This document shows positions 40,662 through 49,430 of a stretch of DNA of 64,000 bases, one piece after another; the stretch's first letter is position 1; each line of letters begins with the position of its first letter. The notes beneath the pieces were generated by a model. That model saw only the letters and a list, made by a program, of their open reading frames with translations. It was not told the DNA's origin and searched no databases. Source of the stretch: Candidatus Contendibacter sp. (GTDB taxonomy: Bacteria > Pseudomonadota > Gammaproteobacteria > Competibacterales > Competibacteraceae). Both the position numbers and the translations under genes were made by a program. The stretch covers positions 87,177 to 151,176 of the forward strand of contig JARSSO010000055.1 in the NCBI GenBank assembly GCA_029624765.1, written 5' to 3'.

Positions 40662-41255
40662 TCAAGCGCGAGCCAGCCGGTACAAGGCGATTTCGCCCAG
40701 CAGGTTGGGCCATAGCCTCGGCCCCAGCCGGGGACGGTGGGCGTGGTCGAGGACGGTGCGTTGCAGGATGTCGATCCGTTTGCGCCGACACAGTTGTTCG
40801 AAATCGCGCAGGGTAAACAGATGGATGTTCGGCGTGTCGTACCATTGATAGGGCAGGGTTTTGACCACCGGCATCAGTCCTTGCAAGGCGATCTGCGCCC
40901 GGCAGCGCCAGAAACCGAAATTGGGAAAGGTCACGATGCCCTGCCGGCCCACGCGCAGCATCTCGTCCAGCAGCGCCTCGGTTTGCCGCACCGCTTGCAG
41001 GGTCTGGGTCATGATCACGTAGTCGAAGCTGCCGTCGCCGAAATCCGCCAACCCCGCTTCCAGGTCGGCGTGGATGACGTTCACGCCGGCTTGAATGCAC
41101 CGCAGCATGTTGGCGTTGTCGATTTCCAGGCCGTAGCCGCTGACTTGCCGGTGTTCGCGCAGATAAGCCAACAGCGCGCCGTCGCCGCAGCCCAGGTCCA
41201 GCACCCGCGCGCCGGGGCGGATCCACTCGCTGATTAGTTCCAGTTCAGGCCGCAT
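40662..41255 (-). CDS. metW: MetW methyltransferase-like protein
   Basis: 197 residues. 'GARVLDLGCGDGALLAYLREHRQVSGYGLEID' is the SAM-binding site of the MetW family, followed by 'GVNVIHADLEAGL', 'FDYVIMTQTLQAV' and 'PNFGFWRCRAQIALQGLMPVVKTLPYQWYDTPNIH' shared with known MetW. MetW partners MetX in methionine synthesis in many proteobacteria. Its start overlaps the metX stop by 11 bp and gspG is directly downstream. Confidence 0.9.
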   Translation of the reverse strand: MRPELELISEWIRPGARVLDLGCGDGALLAYLREHRQVSGYGLEIDNANMLRCIQAGVNVIHADLEAGLADFGDGSFDYVIMTQTLQAVRQTEALLDEMLRVGRQGIVTFPNFGFWRCRAQIALQGLMPVVKTLPYQWYDTPNIHLFTLRDFEQLCRRKRIDILQRTVLDHAHRPRLGPRLWPNLLGEIALYRLARA

Positions 41256-42411
41256 GGGCGTTCACCTCGCGGGCGACGCGGATCAGATAGCTCCGCAGCA
41301 CCTCGTGGTACAGCGGAATCGGCATCAGAAAGGTGTCGTGGCCGTGTTCCGAGGGGATTTCGGCGTAGCTGACCTCGCGCCCGGCCCGCACCAGTGCCCG
41401 GACGATTTCCCGCGAGCGGGTCGGCGCGAACCGCCAGTCGCTGGTGAAGGCGATCACCAGAAAATGCGCCTGGGTCCGGTGAAAGGCCGCCGATAAATCC
41501 TCGTCGAAGTCCACCGCCGGGTCGAAGTAGTCCAGCGTCTTGGTGATCAGCAGGTAGGTGTTGGCGTCGAAGCGGTCTACGAAGGCGTGGCCCTGATGGC
41601 GCAGATAGCTTTCCACCTGGAATTCGGTATCGAAGTTGAAATTGAAGTTCATCTTGCCTTCGCGCAGCTCGCGGCCAAACTTGGCGCGCATCCCCTCGTC
41701 GGACAGGTAGGTGATGTGGCCGAGCATCCGGGCCAGCATCAACCCGCGCCGGGGCACTACGCCGAATTCGTAGTAGTGACCGTGGTGGAAGTCGGGATCG
41801 GACAGGATGGCCTGCCGCGCCACTTCGTTGAAGGCGATGTTCTGGGCCGACAGTCGGGGTGCAGCGGCGATGACCAGGGAATGACGCACCCGGTCGGGAA
41901 AGGTGATGGCCCATTGCATGGCCTGCATGCCGCCGAGACTGCCGCCGATGACGGCCGCCCATTGCTGGATGCCGAGCCGGTCGGCCAGTCGCGCCTGGCT
42001 GCGCACCCAGTCCTTGACGGTGACGATGGGGAAATCCGGACCGTAGGGCTTGCGATTCTCCGGGTTGATCGCGGTCGGGCCGGTGGAGCCCTTGCAGCCG
42101 CCCAGGTTGTTGCAGCACACCACGAAAAATTCGCGGGTGTCGATGGGTTTGCCGGGACCGATGCAGTTGTCCCACCAACCCGGTTTGCCGGGATCGTCCT
42201 CGTCGTGATAGCCGGCGACATGGTGGTCGCCCGACAGGGCGTGGCAGATCAGCACGGCGTTGCTGCGGTCGGCATTCAGCGTGCCGTAGGTTTCGTAAAC
42301 TATTTCATAGTTCGCCAGCGTCCGGCCGCAGTCCAGTGCTAGTGGTTCATCAAAGTGGGCGATCTGGGGGATAACCAGACCAACGGAATCGGGGGGAAGG
42401 GTAGGCGGCAT
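41245..42411 (-). CDS. metX: homoserine O-acyltransferase MetX
   Basis: 388 residues, alpha/beta-hydrolase fold. Nucleophile Ser in 'VIGGSLGGMQAMQWA' (~147), 'EHGHDTFLMP' with the catalytic His near the C-terminus, and 'LSGDHHVAG' and 'CCNNLGGCKGSTGPTA' near the N-terminus. These are MetX markers; whether it uses acetyl- or succinyl-CoA cannot be settled by eye. It starts the metX-metW-gspGH transcription unit from the promoter at 42472-42500. Confidence 0.95.
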   Translation of the reverse strand: MPPTLPPDSVGLVIPQIAHFDEPLALDCGRTLANYEIVYETYGTLNADRSNAVLICHALSGDHHVAGYHDEDDPGKPGWWDNCIGPGKPIDTREFFVVCCNNLGGCKGSTGPTAINPENRKPYGPDFPIVTVKDWVRSQARLADRLGIQQWAAVIGGSLGGMQAMQWAITFPDRVRHSLVIAAAPRLSAQNIAFNEVARQAILSDPDFHHGHYYEFGVVPRRGLMLARMLGHITYLSDEGMRAKFGRELREGKMNFNFNFDTEFQVESYLRHQGHAFVDRFDANTYLLITKTLDYFDPAVDFDEDLSAAFHRTQAHFLVIAFTSDWRFAPTRSREIVRALVRAGREVSYAEIPSEHGHDTFLMPIPLYHEVLRSYLIRVAREVNAHAA

Positions 42412-42471
42412 GGGCTCCTGACCGTCGTGGTGATGTCCTTGGGGAAGAGAAGAGGCTGAAACCGCGCGTCA

Positions 42472-42500
42472 AGTCTAGTCGGGGCGAGGTTTGGCGGCAA
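42472..42500 (-). promoter_or_regulatory. candidate promoter of metX-metW-gspGH
   Basis: On the minus strand, TTGCCG (42495-42500) and TAGACT (42472-42477) are 17 bp apart. This gives a leader of roughly 55 nt before the metX ATG at 42411. No SAM riboswitch fold is obvious. Confidence 0.5.
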
Positions 42501-42778
42501 CCGGGGGGTTTGGCGCGGGAGGTTGGGCTAGCGTGGGGGCCGGACCAGGGAGAGTTATCCGCCGATACTAGCCAATGCTTTGGTACCCAACGCCGAGCGG
42601 CAGCCAGGCCACAACCGACTGGATAGGCCAAAAAACCGGCTGGAAGGCTAAATCGACGTCATATAGATCAACTAGTTGGTTTTTATACAGTCTCTATAAC
42701 CTGGAAAGGAGCGCTATAGTAAAACATATTGGTAATTGGTATAACCCGCTTCACATCCCCGCAGGAGGCTCCGTTCCC
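42501..42778 (+). promoter_or_regulatory. A+T-rich upstream region of the MoxR gene
   Basis: Intergenic DNA whose second half (42655-42750) is A+T-rich with several TATA-like hexamers (TATAAC at 42695, TATAGT at 42715) and a strong Shine-Dalgarno AGGAGG at 42763-42768 before the ATG at 42779. No confident -35/-10 pair or other gene is seen. Confidence 0.45.
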
Positions 42779-43630
42779 ATGCTCCCAACCCGTTTCAGCG
42801 GTACCGACCGCTATGTCGCCACCGACGACTTGATGATGGCGGTGAACGCCGCTGTGACCCTGGGCCGGCCGCTGCTGGTCAAGGGCGAGCCGGGCACCGG
42901 CAAGACCCAACTTGCCGAGGAAGTCGCCCTGGCTCTGAACCGGCCGTTCATTCAGTGGCATATCAAATCCACCACCAAGGCCCAACAGGGCTTGTACGAG
43001 TACGACGCGGTGTCGCGGCTACGCGATTCGCAACTGGGCGACTCGCGAGTTCACGACATCGGCAACTACATCGTCAAGGGCAAGCTGTGGGAGGCGTTCA
43101 CCCACGAGGTGCAACCGGTGGTGCTGATCGACGAGATCGACAAGGCCGATATCGAGTTTCCCAACGACCTTCTGCTGGAACTCGACCGGATGGAGTTTCA
43201 CGTTTACGAGACCCGGCAAACGATCCGGGCCCGGCACCGGCCGGTCATTATCATCACCAGCAACAACGAAAAAGAGTTGCCGGACGCCTTTCTGCGCCGC
43301 TGCTTCTTCCACTACATCCGCTTTCCCGATAAGGAGACCATGGAGCGGATCGTGCGGGTCCATTACCCGGATCTGAAAAAGCGGCTGCTGAGCGAGGCCC
43401 TGGAGGCGTTTTTCGAGATCCGCGATGTACCGGGCCTGAAAAAACGGCCGTCCACCTCGGAGCTATTGGACTGGATCAAGCTGCTGGTGGCCGAGGATAT
43501 TCCTCCAGAGGCGCTGCGTGGCGACCAGCACAAGCTGATTCCGCCGCTGTACGGGGCGCTGCTGAAGAACGAGCAGGACGTGCATCTGTTCGAGAAGCTG
43601 CTTTTCATGTCGAAGCGCAGGAAGGACTGA
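42779..43630 (+). CDS. MoxR-type AAA+ ATPase
   Basis: 283 residues. Walker A 'GEPGTGKTQLAEEVA', Walker B 'VVLIDEIDKADIEFPNDLLLELD', sensor 1 'PVIIITSNNEKELPDAFLRRCFF' are present. The C-terminal helical domain has 'LKKRPSTSELLDWIKLL' as in the MoxR/CbbQ-type group. These are chaperone-like ATPases that mature or activate partner enzymes, usually with a VWA protein encoded next to them, as here. Target unknown. The ATG at 42779 has a near-perfect ribosome site. Confidence 0.9.
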   Translation: MLPTRFSGTDRYVATDDLMMAVNAAVTLGRPLLVKGEPGTGKTQLAEEVALALNRPFIQWHIKSTTKAQQGLYEYDAVSRLRDSQLGDSRVHDIGNYIVKGKLWEAFTHEVQPVVLIDEIDKADIEFPNDLLLELDRMEFHVYETRQTIRARHRPVIIITSNNEKELPDAFLRRCFFHYIRFPDKETMERIVRVHYPDLKKRLLSEALEAFFEIRDVPGLKKRPSTSELLDWIKLLVAEDIPPEALRGDQHKLIPPLYGALLKNEQDVHLFEKLLFMSKRRKD

Positions 43631-43678
43631 GTATTTTTCCTTTCCGTTGGGGAGGGGGTTGGGGTCGAGGGTTTCCCG

Positions 43679-44866
43679 ATGATGACCGAGTTTTTCCTCA
43701 GGCTGCGCAAGGCTGGCGTGCCGGTCACGCTGACCGAATTTCTGACCTTGCTGGAAGCCTTGAGCCAGCGCGTGACCGCGCACAACATCGAGGAGTTTTA
43801 TTACCTGGCGCGGGCGACGCTGGTGAAGGATGAGCGTCACTACGACCGCTTCGATCAGGTGTTCGGCAGCCATTTCAAGGGATTGGAGACCCTGTTCGAC
43901 GAGATGATCGGCGCCAAGGTGCCGCTGGAGTGGCTGCGCAAGCTGGCGGAACTGACCTTGAGCGAGGAGGATAAGCAACTCATTGAATCGCTGGGCGGCT
44001 GGGAGAAGCTGATGGAAACCTTCGCCCAGCGCATGGCCGAGCAGGAAGGCCGCCATCAGGGCGGCAGTAAGTGGATCGGCACCGCCGGTACTTCGCCCTT
44101 CGGCGCTTACGGCTACAACCCGGAAGGCATCCGTATCGGCCAGGACGTGTCGCGCCACCGGCGGGCGGTCAAGGTCTGGGATCGCCGCGAATTCCGCAAT
44201 TTCGACGACACGGTCGAACTCGGTACCCGCAACATCAAGATCGCGTTGCGCCGCCTGCGCCGGTTCGCCCGCGAGGGGGCGGCCCAGGAACTGGACCTCG
44301 ACGATACCATCCGCTCGACCGCCCGCAACGCCGGCTATCTGGACCTGAAAATGGTGCCGGAGCGGCACAACGCGGTGAAGGTGCTGCTGTTTCTGGATGT
44401 GGGCGGATCGATGGACGATCACGTGCGCGAGTGCGAGGAACTGTTCTCGGCGGCGCGCAGCGAGTTCAAGCACCTGGAGTATTTCTATTTTCACAACATG
44501 GTTTACGAAGGCGTGTGGAAGGACAATCGCCGCCGCTTCAACGAAAAAACCGACACAATGACAGTGTTGAACACCTTCAGCCAGGATTACAAGCTGATTC
44601 TGGTCGGCGACGCCACCATGAGTCCTTATGAGATCACCTATCCGGGCGGCAGCGTCGAGCACTTCAACGCCGAGGCCGGCCACGTCTGGCTGAGCCGATT
44701 GTTGCGCGCCTACCCAAGCGCCATCTGGTTGAATCCGGTGTGGCAAAACCGCTGGAGCTATATCCCCTCGGTCCAGATCGTGCGGGACATGATCGGCGAG
44801 CGGATGTATCCGCTGACGCTGGAGGGACTGGAGCAGGGGATTCAGGCCTTGCAGCGGGCGCGGTAA
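43679..44866 (+). CDS. VWA domain protein, CoxE-like partner of MoxR
   Basis: 395 residues. 'LRKAGVPVTLTEFLTLLEAL' and 'FDQVFGSHFKG' belong to the CoxE/DUF58-type N-domain; the C-terminal VWA domain has the MIDAS-like 'LFLDVGGSMDDHVREC' (DxGGS variant), 'DNRRRFNEKTDT' and 'LILVGDATMSPYEI' with Thr/Asp residues for metal binding. With the preceding ATPase (48 bp upstream) it forms the MoxR-VWA pair found in carbon monoxide dehydrogenase and Rubisco activation systems. No such client enzyme is near, so its client is unknown. Confidence 0.85.
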   Translation: MMTEFFLRLRKAGVPVTLTEFLTLLEALSQRVTAHNIEEFYYLARATLVKDERHYDRFDQVFGSHFKGLETLFDEMIGAKVPLEWLRKLAELTLSEEDKQLIESLGGWEKLMETFAQRMAEQEGRHQGGSKWIGTAGTSPFGAYGYNPEGIRIGQDVSRHRRAVKVWDRREFRNFDDTVELGTRNIKIALRRLRRFAREGAAQELDLDDTIRSTARNAGYLDLKMVPERHNAVKVLLFLDVGGSMDDHVRECEELFSAARSEFKHLEYFYFHNMVYEGVWKDNRRRFNEKTDTMTVLNTFSQDYKLILVGDATMSPYEITYPGGSVEHFNAEAGHVWLSRLLRAYPSAIWLNPVWQNRWSYIPSVQIVRDMIGERMYPLTLEGLEQGIQALQRAR

Positions 44867-44878
44867 GCAGGAATGCGT

Positions 44879-45013
44879 ATTTCACGCCATGACGGCGGGT
44901 AATTTCAGGACCGGGCGGCGGGCTGTTTCAGACCAAGGCGGCGGGTGATTTCACGGCCGGGCGGCCGTGGATTTCACGGCAGGCGGCGGACCGTTTCACG
45001 ACAGGCGGCGACG
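44879..45013. repeat. degenerate ~23-bp tandem repeats
   Basis: About six imperfect copies of a motif built as TTTCACG-n-C-n-GGCGGC-GG between 44879 and 45013, directly after the VWA gene and before the methyltransferase remnant. Spacing 20-24 bp. It looks like a small decaying element, possibly the end of an insertion sequence, but no transposase is seen. Confidence 0.6.
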
Positions 45014-45116
45014 TGGGATAACGAACTTGTAGGCTGGTTCCTTGCGAGGTGGCATCCAAGAAGGTCGCAAACGGTGGCGGTATCAGGGCGACAACTTGGA
45101 GGAATTTTTATCTTAG

Positions 45117-45521
45117 CGCTTATGCCGCTACACCCCCACCACCTGTTTCGAGACCTTTCCATTCCCGCCGGGCGTCCTGGTCGATTCCGACCCCGACGCA
45201 CGTTTTCTGGCCATCGCCGAGGCCGCGCGGCGGCTGAACGTGTTACGGGAACACCGACTCAATCCGCCGGAATGGGTGGAACGGGTTCCCGAAATCGTCC
45301 CCGGCTACCCGGATCGGCGGATTTCCAAACCGGCGTTCGCCGCCGAACTGAAGAAGCGCACTCTGACCAATCTCTACAACGCCCAGCCGGCGTGACTGAC
45401 CAACGCTCATCGACAACTGGATGTGGCGGTGGCGGCGTATGGCTGGAGCGATTACACCCCGAAGGAGATTTTGCGGCGGTTGCTGGCGTTCAACCGAGAG
45501 CGGACCCGGACAGGGTGGTGA
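45117..45521 (+). pseudogene. 3' remnant of a DNA methyltransferase/restriction enzyme gene
   Basis: In frame on the plus strand, residues 'CRYTPTTCFETFPFPPGV', then 'FLAIAEAARRLNVLREHRLNPP', 'KKRTLTNLYNAQPA', a TGA at 45393 in place of the conserved Trp codon, then 'LTNAHRQLDVAVAAYGWSDYTPKEILRRLLAFNRER' and a final TGA. This is the well-known C-terminal end of large class I SAM-dependent DNA methyltransferases (MmeI/type IIG and related). Upstream frames are blocked at 45114-45116 and the methyltransferase core is absent. It is a decayed fragment of a lost restriction-modification or defence gene. Confidence 0.7.
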
Positions 45522-45649
45522 GGAGTTGCCTCCCGCAACCAAATGACGTGTACGTTCTCGCCACGTTCCGTATAAGTTAAACGGATTGGTCGGCCGGTAA
45601 TCATGTTTTCATTGTTCCTGCAATCAATGACCATCGCCACATTCCCATC

Positions 45650-46570
45650 ATGCGCAATTCTCTGACCGCCTGGCATTCCTCGCCCTATCTTCTGCTGGTG
45701 CTGACCACCCTGTTCTGGTCCGGCAATTTCGTGCTGGGGCGGGCGGTGCACACCGTGTTCACCCCGTTCACCCTGTCGTTCTGGCGCTGGGCCGTGGCGC
45801 TGGCGATTCTGTTGCCGTTCGTGTGGGCGTCGCTACGCGAACAGGGACCGCTCATCCGCCGGCACGGACCGATCCTGTTGCTGCTCAGCATCCTCGGCGT
45901 GGTCAACTTCAACACCTTCGTCTATATCGGCCTGCAATCGACTACCGCCACCAACGCCGTCATCATGCTGTCGGTCACGCCGGTGTTGATCGTGGCGTTG
46001 TCGTTCCTGCTGCTGCGCCAGACCGTGACTGCCTGGCAGGCGCTGGGGATTCTGGTCTCGCTGGTCGGGGTACTGGTGATCGTCAGCCGGGGCGATCCAG
46101 GGGCATTGCTGGCGCGGCAGGTCAATTCCGGCGATTTGTGGATTCTGGCGGCGGTGACCAGTTGGGCGCTGTATTCGGTCTGTTTGCGCTGGCGGCCGAC
46201 CGAACTCAAACCGCTGGATTTCCAGGCCGCGACCATGCTGATCGGCGTGCTGATTCTGGGGCCGCTGTACAGCTGGGACCTGGCTCACGACCGTACCGTG
46301 GCCATCAACGCCGCCACCGTGGGCAGCATTCTCTACCTGGCCCTGTTTCCCTCGATTCTCGCCTACATCTTCTGGAACCGGGCGGTGGCGGAACTGGGGG
46401 CCAACCGCACCGGCCAGTTTTTGCACCTGATGCCGGCGTTCGGCGCGGTGCTGTCCATGCTCTTCCTGGGCGAGCGCCTGTACGGCTTTCACGCCGCCGG
46501 CATCGCCTTGATCGCGCTGGGCATCTGGCTGGCGACGGTGTACGGCCGCGTTCGAGCTATAACGCATTGA
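45650..46570 (+). CDS. EamA-type drug/metabolite transporter
   Basis: 306 residues, ten predicted membrane segments in two EamA repeats: 'LTTLFWSGNFVLGRAV' opens the first and 'LHLMPAFGAVLSMLFLGERLYGFHAAGIALIALGIW' ends the second. It differs in sequence from the EamA protein at 16049. Function as amino acid or drug exporter is only inferred. ATG at 45650. Confidence 0.85.
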   Translation: MRNSLTAWHSSPYLLLVLTTLFWSGNFVLGRAVHTVFTPFTLSFWRWAVALAILLPFVWASLREQGPLIRRHGPILLLLSILGVVNFNTFVYIGLQSTTATNAVIMLSVTPVLIVALSFLLLRQTVTAWQALGILVSLVGVLVIVSRGDPGALLARQVNSGDLWILAAVTSWALYSVCLRWRPTELKPLDFQAATMLIGVLILGPLYSWDLAHDRTVAINAATVGSILYLALFPSILAYIFWNRAVAELGANRTGQFLHLMPAFGAVLSMLFLGERLYGFHAAGIALIALGIWLATVYGRVRAITH

Positions 46571-46784
46571 GGTTTGCTGAGTCCTGCCGCGAAATCCGAT
46601 GCTTGTATAAAAACAATATTTTTCCGCCCGAAATGTTGATTGAATTACTCAGTTTTTCTGCTATCCATTAAATTGACGGTCAATTTCAACTTCATTGTTC
46701 GTCGGCCGTTCCACCGGGCGGAAGTTGCCAGCCCGCACCTTCCTGCCCCATATGCCGCCATATCTCTCACAAAGGAGAAAAACC

Positions 46785-47141
46785 ATGGCGTCAATGCAGC
46801 AGAAAAGCTTTTCCCAACCGGACGAGACGAGAATCTTTGATCGAGGAGAGTTGAGACTGGTCGAACTGGGTGGCATCACTTTCGGCCGGGCGATTCTCCA
46901 GCCGGGATGGCAATGGTCCACCTGTGTCAAGCCCCTCGTGAATACCACAAGTTGCGAGGCGCCTCACCTCCAGTACCATGTTTCCGGTCGCCTCGCGGTT
47001 CGGATGGACGACGGCAACCAACGCGAGTTCGGGCCGGGCGAAGTTTCCCTCCTGCCGCCTGGCCATGACGCCTGGGTCGTCGGCGACGAACCGGTTGTGG
47101 TGATCGACATCACCGGCATGGCAAATTACGCCAAGCCGTGA
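46785..47141 (+). CDS. cupin-fold protein
   Basis: 118 residues with AAGGAG ribosome site. 'ELGGITFGRAILQPGWQWSTCVKP' then 'HLQYHVSGRLAVRMDDGNQREFGPGEVSLLPPGHDAWVVGDEPVVVIDITG' shows the two cupin half-motifs (glycine-rich loops and 'PPGHDAWV'), with few of the canonical metal-binding His residues. Probably a small ligand-binding or enzyme beta barrel. A glyoxalase-fold gene follows 69 bp later on the same strand and could be cotranscribed. Function unknown. Confidence 0.75.
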   Translation: MASMQQKSFSQPDETRIFDRGELRLVELGGITFGRAILQPGWQWSTCVKPLVNTTSCEAPHLQYHVSGRLAVRMDDGNQREFGPGEVSLLPPGHDAWVVGDEPVVVIDITGMANYAKP

Positions 47142-47210
47142 CGATTAGCCCGCCGCTTTCGCATCGCTCCCGATGTCATAGATATTTTTCCGATCCGGAG
47201 GGCAATACTG

Positions 47211-47576
47211 ATGAGTGCAGCTCTTCCTCCAATAGGTTTTCGACAGATCAAGGTCATTGCCTTGGCGGTCAACGATCTGGATCGCGCCAATCGGTTCTAC
47301 GGTCAGCAGTTGGCACTGTCGCCCGCTTATGAAGGCACCGAGCAGGTGGGCTGGTGGCTCGATCAAGTCATTTTGATGTTGAAACCCAATTGGGAAGCAC
47401 CCACCGCGACACCCAATCCCCGAGTGACCATTGAAACCGAACGTGCTTTTGCGACGCAGGAAGCTTTGCGTAGTCGCGGAATCGTCATCGCCGACGAGGT
47501 CCAACCCTACGACGATTATTACGTGGGTAGTTTTCTCGACAGCGAAGGTAACAAGCTGTGGTTTTGTTCGCGATAA
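47211..47576 (+). CDS. VOC/glyoxalase-family protein
   Basis: 121 residues with GGAGGG before the ATG. 'IKVIALAVNDLDRANRFYGQQLAL' and 'VQPYDDYYVGSFLDSEGNKLWFCSR' are the paired beta-alpha-beta strands of a vicinal-oxygen-chelate domain, with the metal-binding Glu in 'FLDSEGN'. One domain only, so it would dimerise. It may isomerise or dioxygenate a small substrate or bind an antibiotic; the substrate is unknown. It follows the cupin gene. Confidence 0.75.
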   Translation: MSAALPPIGFRQIKVIALAVNDLDRANRFYGQQLALSPAYEGTEQVGWWLDQVILMLKPNWEAPTATPNPRVTIETERAFATQEALRSRGIVIADEVQPYDDYYVGSFLDSEGNKLWFCSR

Positions 47577-47685
47577 ACGACAACGCCGCTAACGGTGGGC
47601 GGCGAACAACCGTCCGCGCCGAGTATCCCGGTGGGCGACGATGTACGGCCGCCCAGCCGGGTTGAGCGGGAGAACGGAGGGTCAG

Positions 47686-48690
47686 TCAACCCGACCTGGC
47701 TGGCGGCTTGGAACCTGGGGTTACCAGAACGTCGTCGACATGGCCGATGGCTTGAGCCAGACGTTCAGCGAACGAACCGGCCAGCAGCCGGTACGGCCGA
47801 TGCCACGCTTCCAGTTCCGCGACGAAGGCCTGGTGCATCCAGGCGCGGATCGTTTCGCCGTCGCGGGTGCCGTCCTGCACGAACGGCGTGTCCACGTCGG
47901 TCAGCAGATACAAATCCGGGCGGCGATGATGGGCGGCGATGGATTCCACCGCGGGCGCGCGGTCGCCGCGATAGCGCCGATGCCAGATCGCCGTGGCGAA
48001 CGCGTCGGTGTCGCAGATCAGGAGCCGGTTGGCCCGGCGGGCGGCTTCATTCTCGCGGGCGCACTGGGTTTCGGCGATGTGAAAGAACTCCTCGGCGGTC
48101 CAGCGGCCGCCATCATCGCCGCCGGTCAGCTTGCGCTCGGTGTACTCGCGGCCGTATTCCGGAACCCAGACGGTGCGGTAATGCCCAGCCAGCGCCTCGG
48201 CCAGCGTGGTCTTGCCGGTGGATTCGGCACCAACCAGGCAGATGCGCCGGGCGTAATAGCCCCGCGCGGGCGGTTCCAGATAATCCCAGCAGGCCAACGG
48301 ATCGGCCCGGACTTGCGTGCCCGAGATCGGCACGGCCCGCCGGGCCTTGTCCACCTGAACGTGTCGGCAGCCCAGGAAATGGGCGAAACGGTCGCCGTAA
48401 TCCTCGGAGCTGAAAACCACGTCCGGGACAAAACCCAACCAGCGGATGGAATGCTCGGCCCAGACCTTCGAATCGTCGGGGTCGAGTGTGTCGTCGATCA
48501 GCAACACCCGAATCTGGGGGTGAATCTCTTGCAACCAGGCGGCGCGCAACCCACCGGCGGGGTCCTGTGCCGGCTGCCCGCAGACGATGACGGATAACTC
48601 GTCCACCCGCGCCAGGGCCGTGTCGATCAAAAAATGATGGCCCCGGTGCGGCGGGTAGAATTTGCCGACGATCAACCCGCGGCTAGCCAT
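47686..48690 (-). CDS. nadR: bifunctional NMN adenylyltransferase/ribosylnicotinamide kinase
   Basis: 334 residues. 'GLIVGKFYPPHRGHHFLID' is the nucleotidyltransferase H-x-G-H site, and the C-terminal kinase has P-loop 'CLVGAESTGKTTLAEALAG'. The N-terminal DNA-binding domain of E. coli NadR is absent. It converts ribosylnicotinamide to NMN and NMN to NAD. The gene overlaps pnuC by 8 bp; the two form a ribosylnicotinamide uptake and NAD salvage operon. Confidence 0.9.
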   Translation of the reverse strand: MASRGLIVGKFYPPHRGHHFLIDTALARVDELSVIVCGQPAQDPAGGLRAAWLQEIHPQIRVLLIDDTLDPDDSKVWAEHSIRWLGFVPDVVFSSEDYGDRFAHFLGCRHVQVDKARRAVPISGTQVRADPLACWDYLEPPARGYYARRICLVGAESTGKTTLAEALAGHYRTVWVPEYGREYTERKLTGGDDGGRWTAEEFFHIAETQCARENEAARRANRLLICDTDAFATAIWHRRYRGDRAPAVESIAAHHRRPDLYLLTDVDTPFVQDGTRDGETIRAWMHQAFVAELEAWHRPYRLLAGSFAERLAQAIGHVDDVLVTPGSKPPARSG

Positions 48691-49372
48691 GCGCCGCTTC
48701 CCGAACCGGCGCCAGGGCGGCGTCCCGGTCCATGGCTTCGCGCCGCAGCGCCCGCCGCCATTGCCACAGGCCGGCCAGACAGAACCCCAGGAAAACGGCG
48801 TACAGCAGGGCGGTCAGATGCAGATCGCGGACGATGTAGAGGTAGATGTACAGGATGTCGGTGGCAATCCACAGATACCAGTTCTCGATGGATTTGCGGT
48901 TCAGCAGATACTGGGCCGCCAGGCTGAGCGCCGTGGTCAAGGCATCGAGCAAAGGCGCGGCGCCGCGAGCCAGTTGCAGCGCCAACATCAATCCACCGGC
49001 GCCAAGCGTGACCAGTCCGGCCAGAATCCACAACACGCGCGGCGGCGCGTGGTTGACCCGCAACGGCGCGCGGTTCTTGCCGCCGCGCAGCCACCAAATC
49101 CAGCCCTGAACGCCCAAGGCGATGTAGACGAGTTGCAGGCCGGCGTCGCCGTACAGCCGCGCCTGGCTGAACAGGACCAGAAAGAACAGGTTGTTGGCGA
49201 TGCCCACCGGAAAATTCCAGACGTTCCGCCGCACCACCAGATAGACGCAGGCCGCGCCGGTGACGAAGCCAAGCGTTTCGGTCAGATTGTAGGGCAGCCA
49301 CTCCATCCAGGCGGCCAGAATCAGGGCAACGCCCAGGAGACCGCCCAACAGGTAATCCGCGTTCCGGTTCAT
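48683..49372 (-). CDS. pnuC: nicotinamide riboside transporter PnuC
   Basis: 229 residues, seven membrane segments. Family motifs 'WNFPVGIANNLFFLVLFSQARLYGDAGLQLVYIALGVQGWI' and 'AQYLLNRKSIENWYLWIATDILYIYLYIVRDLHLTALLYAVFLGF' are characteristic. It imports ribosylnicotinamide for NadR by facilitated diffusion. Its start is 58 bp from the glnD stop. Confidence 0.9.
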   Translation of the reverse strand: MNRNADYLLGGLLGVALILAAWMEWLPYNLTETLGFVTGAACVYLVVRRNVWNFPVGIANNLFFLVLFSQARLYGDAGLQLVYIALGVQGWIWWLRGGKNRAPLRVNHAPPRVLWILAGLVTLGAGGLMLALQLARGAAPLLDALTTALSLAAQYLLNRKSIENWYLWIATDILYIYLYIVRDLHLTALLYAVFLGFCLAGLWQWRRALRREAMDRDAALAPVREAAHG

Positions 49373-49430
49373 GGCGAATCCCCAGGAGCCGCCAGCGTCC
49401 CGCCGGCCAAGCCGGATGCCAGCGGCAAGG

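Noticed and set aside
42412..42600. SAM riboswitch ahead of metX
   Set aside because: No recognisable SAM-binding helix set; only a promoter-like pair was found.
45243..45542. Minus-strand ORF across the methyltransferase remnant
   Set aside because: The plus strand encodes the clearly homologous remnant; the antisense frame is a shadow.
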